Part shown: positions 60,897 to 64,000 of the stretch, piece after piece
Layout: every line of letters starts with the position of its first letter
Numbering within the stretch: position 1 is the stretch's first letter
NCBI GenBank assembly: GCA_039915945.1
Contig: JBDSMH010000019.1
Span: forward strand, 1 to 64,000
Direction: 5' to 3'
Origin: DATLFA01 sp039915945
Lineage (GTDB): Bacteria; Actinomycetota; Acidimicrobiia; Acidimicrobiales; WLNW01
Length of the DNA stretch: 64,000 nucleotides
Notes under the pieces: generated by a model
Seen by the model: only the letters and a program-made list of their open reading frames with translations
Told to the model about the DNA's origin: nothing
Databases searched by the model: none
Program-made: the position numbers and the translations under genes

Positions 60897-62126
60897 TCAG
60901 TTGTGACGGACCTCGCGGAAGGGCTTTCCGCGATCGGCCGCCAACTCGCGCGGCATCCCGTAGACGCGCTCGCTGATCAGGTTGCGCTGCATCTCGCTGC
61001 TGCCACCACCGAGTGACCCCATCTGCCGCATGAGAAACGCGACACCCTGCTCGCCGGCGAAGTCGTCGTCGCCCGCACTCACGGCCGCCGCGCCGGCGAT
61101 GGCCAGGCCGATGTCGGCAATGCGCTCGCGGTTCGTGGCGGCGCTGAGTCGCGTCAGCGAACCGGCATCGGGAGGGAGTCGTCGCGATTCGACGGCGGCA
61201 CTTACGCGGGCGATGAGGCTGCGTTGCACGGCCTCGTTGGCCCACACCTCCCCGATCATCTCGCGCACACGCGGATCGTCGGTGCGCCCGGTGGCGCGCG
61301 CCAGCCGGATGAGGCCCTGCACCGGGTCCACGCTGCTACGCGAACTGATGCCGCTCTGGTACGGCGACGAGCCCGCCATGGCCGAGCGCTCGTAACCGAG
61401 CAATTCGCGCGCGACCGTCCAACCGCCGTCGACTTCACCGAGCACGTCGCGCACCGGGATCGAGAGGTCCGAAAAGTACTCCTGGCAGAACTCGTGGCTC
61501 TCGTTCGACATGCGAATGCGATTCACCTCGACGCCGGGTTGGTGAATCGCCATCAGGAACATCGTCAGGCCATCGTGTTTGGGTACGTCCCAATTCGTAC
61601 GGGCGAGACACAGCGCGTGGTCAGCTCGGTGTGCGCCACTGCTCCACACCTTGGAGCCGTTGAGCACGAACGTCTCGCCGTCTCGTTCTGCTCTGGTCAC
61701 GAGCCCCGCGAGGTCGGACCCGCCCGAGGGCTCCGAGAGGAACTGCACCCACAATTCGTCACCGTGGAGAATCGCCGGAAGGTGACGTTGGCGTTGTTGC
61801 TCGGTGCCGAATTCGAGGATCGTCGGCGCGATGATCGTGAACGTCGGGATGTTGAACACGATGGGCATCTCATACGGCCCGGTCTCGTCGTTGAACGCGA
61901 GTTGATGCTTGTACGAGAGACCCTGGCCACCGTATTCGACCGGTAAGCACAGGCCGGCGTAGCCGCCATCGAACAGTCGCCGCTGCAACTCGCGTGCCCG
62001 CACACCGTCGCCGCCCATCTGCTCTTCGACGTAACGATCGTGCGGTGCGCGGGGCATGTTGGCCGCGAGCCATGCCCGCGCCTGGTCGCGGAATACGTCG
62101 ACGTCTTGGTCGTGCGGCGCCGCCAT
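60897..62126 (-). CDS. Acyl-CoA dehydrogenase family protein
   Basis: 409 residues. FRDQARAWLAANMPRAP, GYAGLCLPVEYGGQGLSYKHQLAFNDE, the substrate-binding EPSGGSDLAGLVTRAERDGETFVLNGSKVWSSGAH, and a C-terminal GSLGGGSSEMQRNLISERVYGMPRE (near the FAD end). It looks like a FadE-type subunit that pairs with the next gene. The stop to start distance between the two is 1 bp, so they are expressed together. Confidence 0.88.
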   Translation of the reverse strand: MAAPHDQDVDVFRDQARAWLAANMPRAPHDRYVEEQMGGDGVRARELQRRLFDGGYAGLCLPVEYGGQGLSYKHQLAFNDETGPYEMPIVFNIPTFTIIAPTILEFGTEQQRQRHLPAILHGDELWVQFLSEPSGGSDLAGLVTRAERDGETFVLNGSKVWSSGAHRADHALCLARTNWDVPKHDGLTMFLMAIHQPGVEVNRIRMSNESHEFCQEYFSDLSIPVRDVLGEVDGGWTVARELLGYERSAMAGSSPYQSGISSRSSVDPVQGLIRLARATGRTDDPRVREMIGEVWANEAVQRSLIARVSAAVESRRLPPDAGSLTRLSAATNRERIADIGLAIAGAAAVSAGDDDFAGEQGVAFLMRQMGSLGGGSSEMQRNLISERVYGMPRELAADRGKPFREVRHN

Positions 62127-62127
62127 A

Positions 62128-63249
62128 TCAGTCTTCCTGTTCGAGATGGTTCATCATCGCCCGTCGGTGCGCTCGGGGCGACCCGAGAAAGTCATGCAAC
62201 GTGCGCGACATCTGCGAGAACAACGAAAGGCCGAACTTCGGATCGCTGCCGATGCCCGCGTGCACTTCGTGCGCGGCATTCGCCGCTTCGTAGTACCCAT
62301 CGGTGGCGAGCGCCTTGGCGAGGTGCACGCTGACCCCCGCCGGTCTACCGGCATCGAGCCGCCACAACGCTTCGTAGGTTGTCCAGCGCGCGGTGTCGCA
62401 GGCATTGAGCAAACGCACGATGTGGTCCTGCACGCGTTGGAATCGGCCGATGGGTTGGCCGAACTGCACCCGCTCGTTCGAATAGCGGATGCTGCGTTCG
62501 AGCAATTCGCGGCAGCCCCCGACTTGATAGGCGGCTGTCAGCGCGAGCGCCGGGTAGATGGACGCGCTGTCGATGTGCCATTCGGGCAACTCGATGACGT
62601 CGGCCGGCGCGATCGTGCAGCCGTCGAACTCGACGACGTCGTTCCACGCGAGGAACCCGTGCAAACGGCGCGTGCGCACACCATCGGCATCGCGCCGTAC
62701 GACCGCCAGGCGATGGGCACCGTCGTCGGGGTGCCCGATCGCCACGAGCAGATGCGTCGCGGTGCCCGCACTGGGAACGAATGGTACGGAACCGCGCAAC
62801 ACCAACTGCTGACCGGCCGCCTCGACCGTAACCGAGGCCGGCACGACATCGTCACCGGCCGCCCCGCGCAGACGCACCAACGGTACGACCACCGCCGCAC
62901 CCGACGCGATGCCTTCGAACAATGACGAACGAGCGTCGCTCGGTCGCGCCGCGCGCAGCATGCCGGCGGCGACGACGCTCGACATGAGCCACGGCCCGGG
63001 CACCGGACCGCGCCCGAACTCTTCGGCCACCATCGCGGTTTCGAGATAGGTCGCACCGCCACCCCCGAACTCTTCGGGGACCAACATGGCGAGCCAGCCG
63101 GCATCGGCCATCTTCGCGTGCCAGTCAGGTCGCGAAGGCGAGTCGCCCTCGGAGATCTCGACGAGTGCCTCGCGGGTCGCGTCGCGATCGACGAAACGAC
63201 GCACGGCGTCGGCGATGAGTTCCTCTGATTCGCTGAGTGCAAGATTCAC
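62128..63249 (-). CDS. Acyl-CoA dehydrogenase family protein, partner subunit
   Basis: 373 residues. LSESEELIADAVRRFVDRDATREALVEISEGD, DAGWLAMLVPEEFGGGGATYLETAMVAEEFG, a middle part PWLMSSVVAAGMLRA, and C-terminal RELLERSIRYSNERVQFGQPIGRFQRVQDHIVRLLNACDTARW. It lacks the long FAD-side motif seen in the downstream gene, as in FadE heteromeric pairs. GTG start at 63249. Confidence 0.85.
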   Translation of the reverse strand: MNLALSESEELIADAVRRFVDRDATREALVEISEGDSPSRPDWHAKMADAGWLAMLVPEEFGGGGATYLETAMVAEEFGRGPVPGPWLMSSVVAAGMLRAARPSDARSSLFEGIASGAAVVVPLVRLRGAAGDDVVPASVTVEAAGQQLVLRGSVPFVPSAGTATHLLVAIGHPDDGAHRLAVVRRDADGVRTRRLHGFLAWNDVVEFDGCTIAPADVIELPEWHIDSASIYPALALTAAYQVGGCRELLERSIRYSNERVQFGQPIGRFQRVQDHIVRLLNACDTARWTTYEALWRLDAGRPAGVSVHLAKALATDGYYEAANAAHEVHAGIGSDPKFGLSLFSQMSRTLHDFLGSPRAHRRAMMNHLEQED

Positions 63250-63264
63250 TGGTGTCGACAGCCT

Positions 63265-64000
63265 CTACTGGTGAAGGGTTCCGGCCCGTTCGGCCTCGCG
63301 TTTTCCGAGACCGAGCCGGCGGGCGATGATGAGCCGGCCGATATCGGTCGTGCCCCCGGGGTGCATACCGACGATGCCTTCGCGCTGTTGTTCCTCGGCG
63401 AAGCCGTTCATCGCACCCCAGATGTCGTCGTCGACGAGCGCCGCCGGACCGATGATCTCGAGAATGGCTTTGGTGAGCCACAGGCCAGTTGTCTTCTTGA
63501 CGTACTGGAACTGCGAGCCTTCGTAGCTGCGTTTGCTCTTCGAGGCGACCATCCAGAAGTTGCGCAACGCGAGCAGGCGCACGGACTCGAGACGCTCATA
63601 GATCTCGGCGAGCTTGTCGCGGACGTCAGGGTTGTCGATGAGACGCTCGCCGTCTCGCACCTCGGCGGTGCAGTAGTCGATCAGGCGGCGCCAGATGCGA
63701 TCACGGCCGATGCTGCCGATGGCGCCGTGCTCGAGTTCGAGATGCGTCGATGCCACCGGCCAACCGTTGTTCTCGCCGCCGACGAGATTCTCGGCGGGGA
63801 TGCGCACGTCGTTGAAGTACACGGTGTTCTTGTTGCCGACGTCGCCTTCGCCCTCGCCGATCGAGCTCAACAACACTTGCGGTTGCACGTCGATGCCCGG
63901 CGATGTCGCGTCGATCATGAACCAGCTGAGATTGCGATGGCGGTCCGCTTTCGGTCCCGTCAGCGCGATCAACCAAATGCGGTCGCAACCATGATCGCTA
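63265..64000 (-). CDS. Acyl-CoA dehydrogenase, 5' end outside the window
   Basis: At least 244 codons; the frame is open to the right edge (beginning SDHGCDRIW). The beta domain starts DRHRNLSWFMIDATSPGIDVQPQVLLSSIGEGEGDVGNKNTVYFNDVRIPAENLVGGENNGW, and the C-terminal helices end with GMHPGGTTDIGRLIIARRLGL. It is the first of three consecutive acyl-CoA dehydrogenases on this strand, with a 15-bp gap to the next. Only the C-terminal two thirds are visible. Confidence 0.85.
   Translation of the reverse strand, partial: SDHGCDRIWLIALTGPKADRHRNLSWFMIDATSPGIDVQPQVLLSSIGEGEGDVGNKNTVYFNDVRIPAENLVGGENNGWPVASTHLELEHGAIGSIGRDRIWRRLIDYCTAEVRDGERLIDNPDVRDKLAEIYERLESVRLLALRNFWMVASKSKRSYEGSQFQYVKKTTGLWLTKAILEIIGPAALVDDDIWGAMNGFAEEQQREGIVGMHPGGTTDIGRLIIARRLGLGKREAERAGTLHQ

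Noticed and set aside
1..64000. Defence islands, secondary-metabolite megasynthases, phage or IS elements
   Set aside because: No integrase, transposase, restriction, nuclease, NRPS or PKS module is readable in any frame.

Overview
The window is high-GC, densely packed, strongly biased to G/C at third codon positions and rich in GTG starts and 1-4 bp start/stop overlaps. It carries a mycothiol-conjugate-amidase-like PIG-L gene, GAF-ANTAR regulators, LLM flavin/F420-type oxidoreductases, many CoA-transferases, acyl-CoA dehydrogenases, SDRs and thiolase/OB-fold pairs, and a DUF2510-RDD protein. This points to an actinobacterium (Actinomycetota), possibly of the Acidimicrobiia type; no marker gene proves the class. 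No rRNA, tRNA, CRISPR array, integrase, transposase or phage gene was seen.

Region 1 (about 0-5 kb): an MFS transporter, a frameshifted PIG-L deacetylase, an RDD membrane protein preceded by the in-frame tail of a TspO/MBR gene, a phosphotriesterase-like hydrolase and two hypothetical ORFs. Region 2 (5-10.9 kb): a CMD/AhpD protein, a DUF1971 protein, and a translationally coupled lipid-modification cassette (FAD amine-oxidase-like enzyme, DUF1365, cyclopropane-fatty-acid-synthase-like methyltransferase, SDR). Region 3 (10.6-19.6 kb): two overlapping GAF-ANTAR regulators, GNAT, MarR with divergent EamA exporter, Fur-family regulator with an ECF-type A and T pair, an FMN reductase, a truncated LuxR-type response regulator, and a DegT-fold enzyme with the His-for-Lys change typical of deoxysugar 3-dehydratases. 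Region 4 (19.6-36.4 kb): mixed metabolism, including a CoA-transferase, a GT39-like membrane protein, a frameshifted HAD phosphatase, hemerythrin, an acyl-CoA ligase, a Baeyer-Villiger-type monooxygenase, a CYTH-CHAD protein, OsmC and YceI.

Region 5 (36.4-64 kb) is a long CoA-thioester catabolic locus: thiolases, five acyl-CoA dehydrogenase or CoA-ligase steps, three SDR/enoyl-CoA-hydratase type steps, a tandem pair of family III CoA-transferases, a TesB thioesterase, nitronate monooxygenase, split-barrel flavoproteins, two amidohydrolases, an F420/LLM oxidoreductase and a dipeptide-type ABC importer lacking a binding protein. Three intergenic positions in this region carry the same dyad, TTGTGGA-N7-TCCACAA (42.5, 52.9 and 55.5 kb). 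They precede the CoA-transferases, the divergent hydratase/transporter pair, and the ligase operon. I read this as one uncharacterised regulon for import and beta-oxidation-like breakdown of an amide- or ester-containing organic acid. The substrate cannot be read from the sequence, and the regulator is not in the window.

A second theme is local damage. There are two single-base frameshifts (PIG-L, HAD), three genes missing their 5' part next to an intact neighbour (TspO, response regulator, DHA2 exporter), and one SDR with an in-frame internal loss that removes the NNAG segment. Several genes also carry 15-bp tandem duplications close to their 3' ends. Recent decay and assembly error are both possible explanations.
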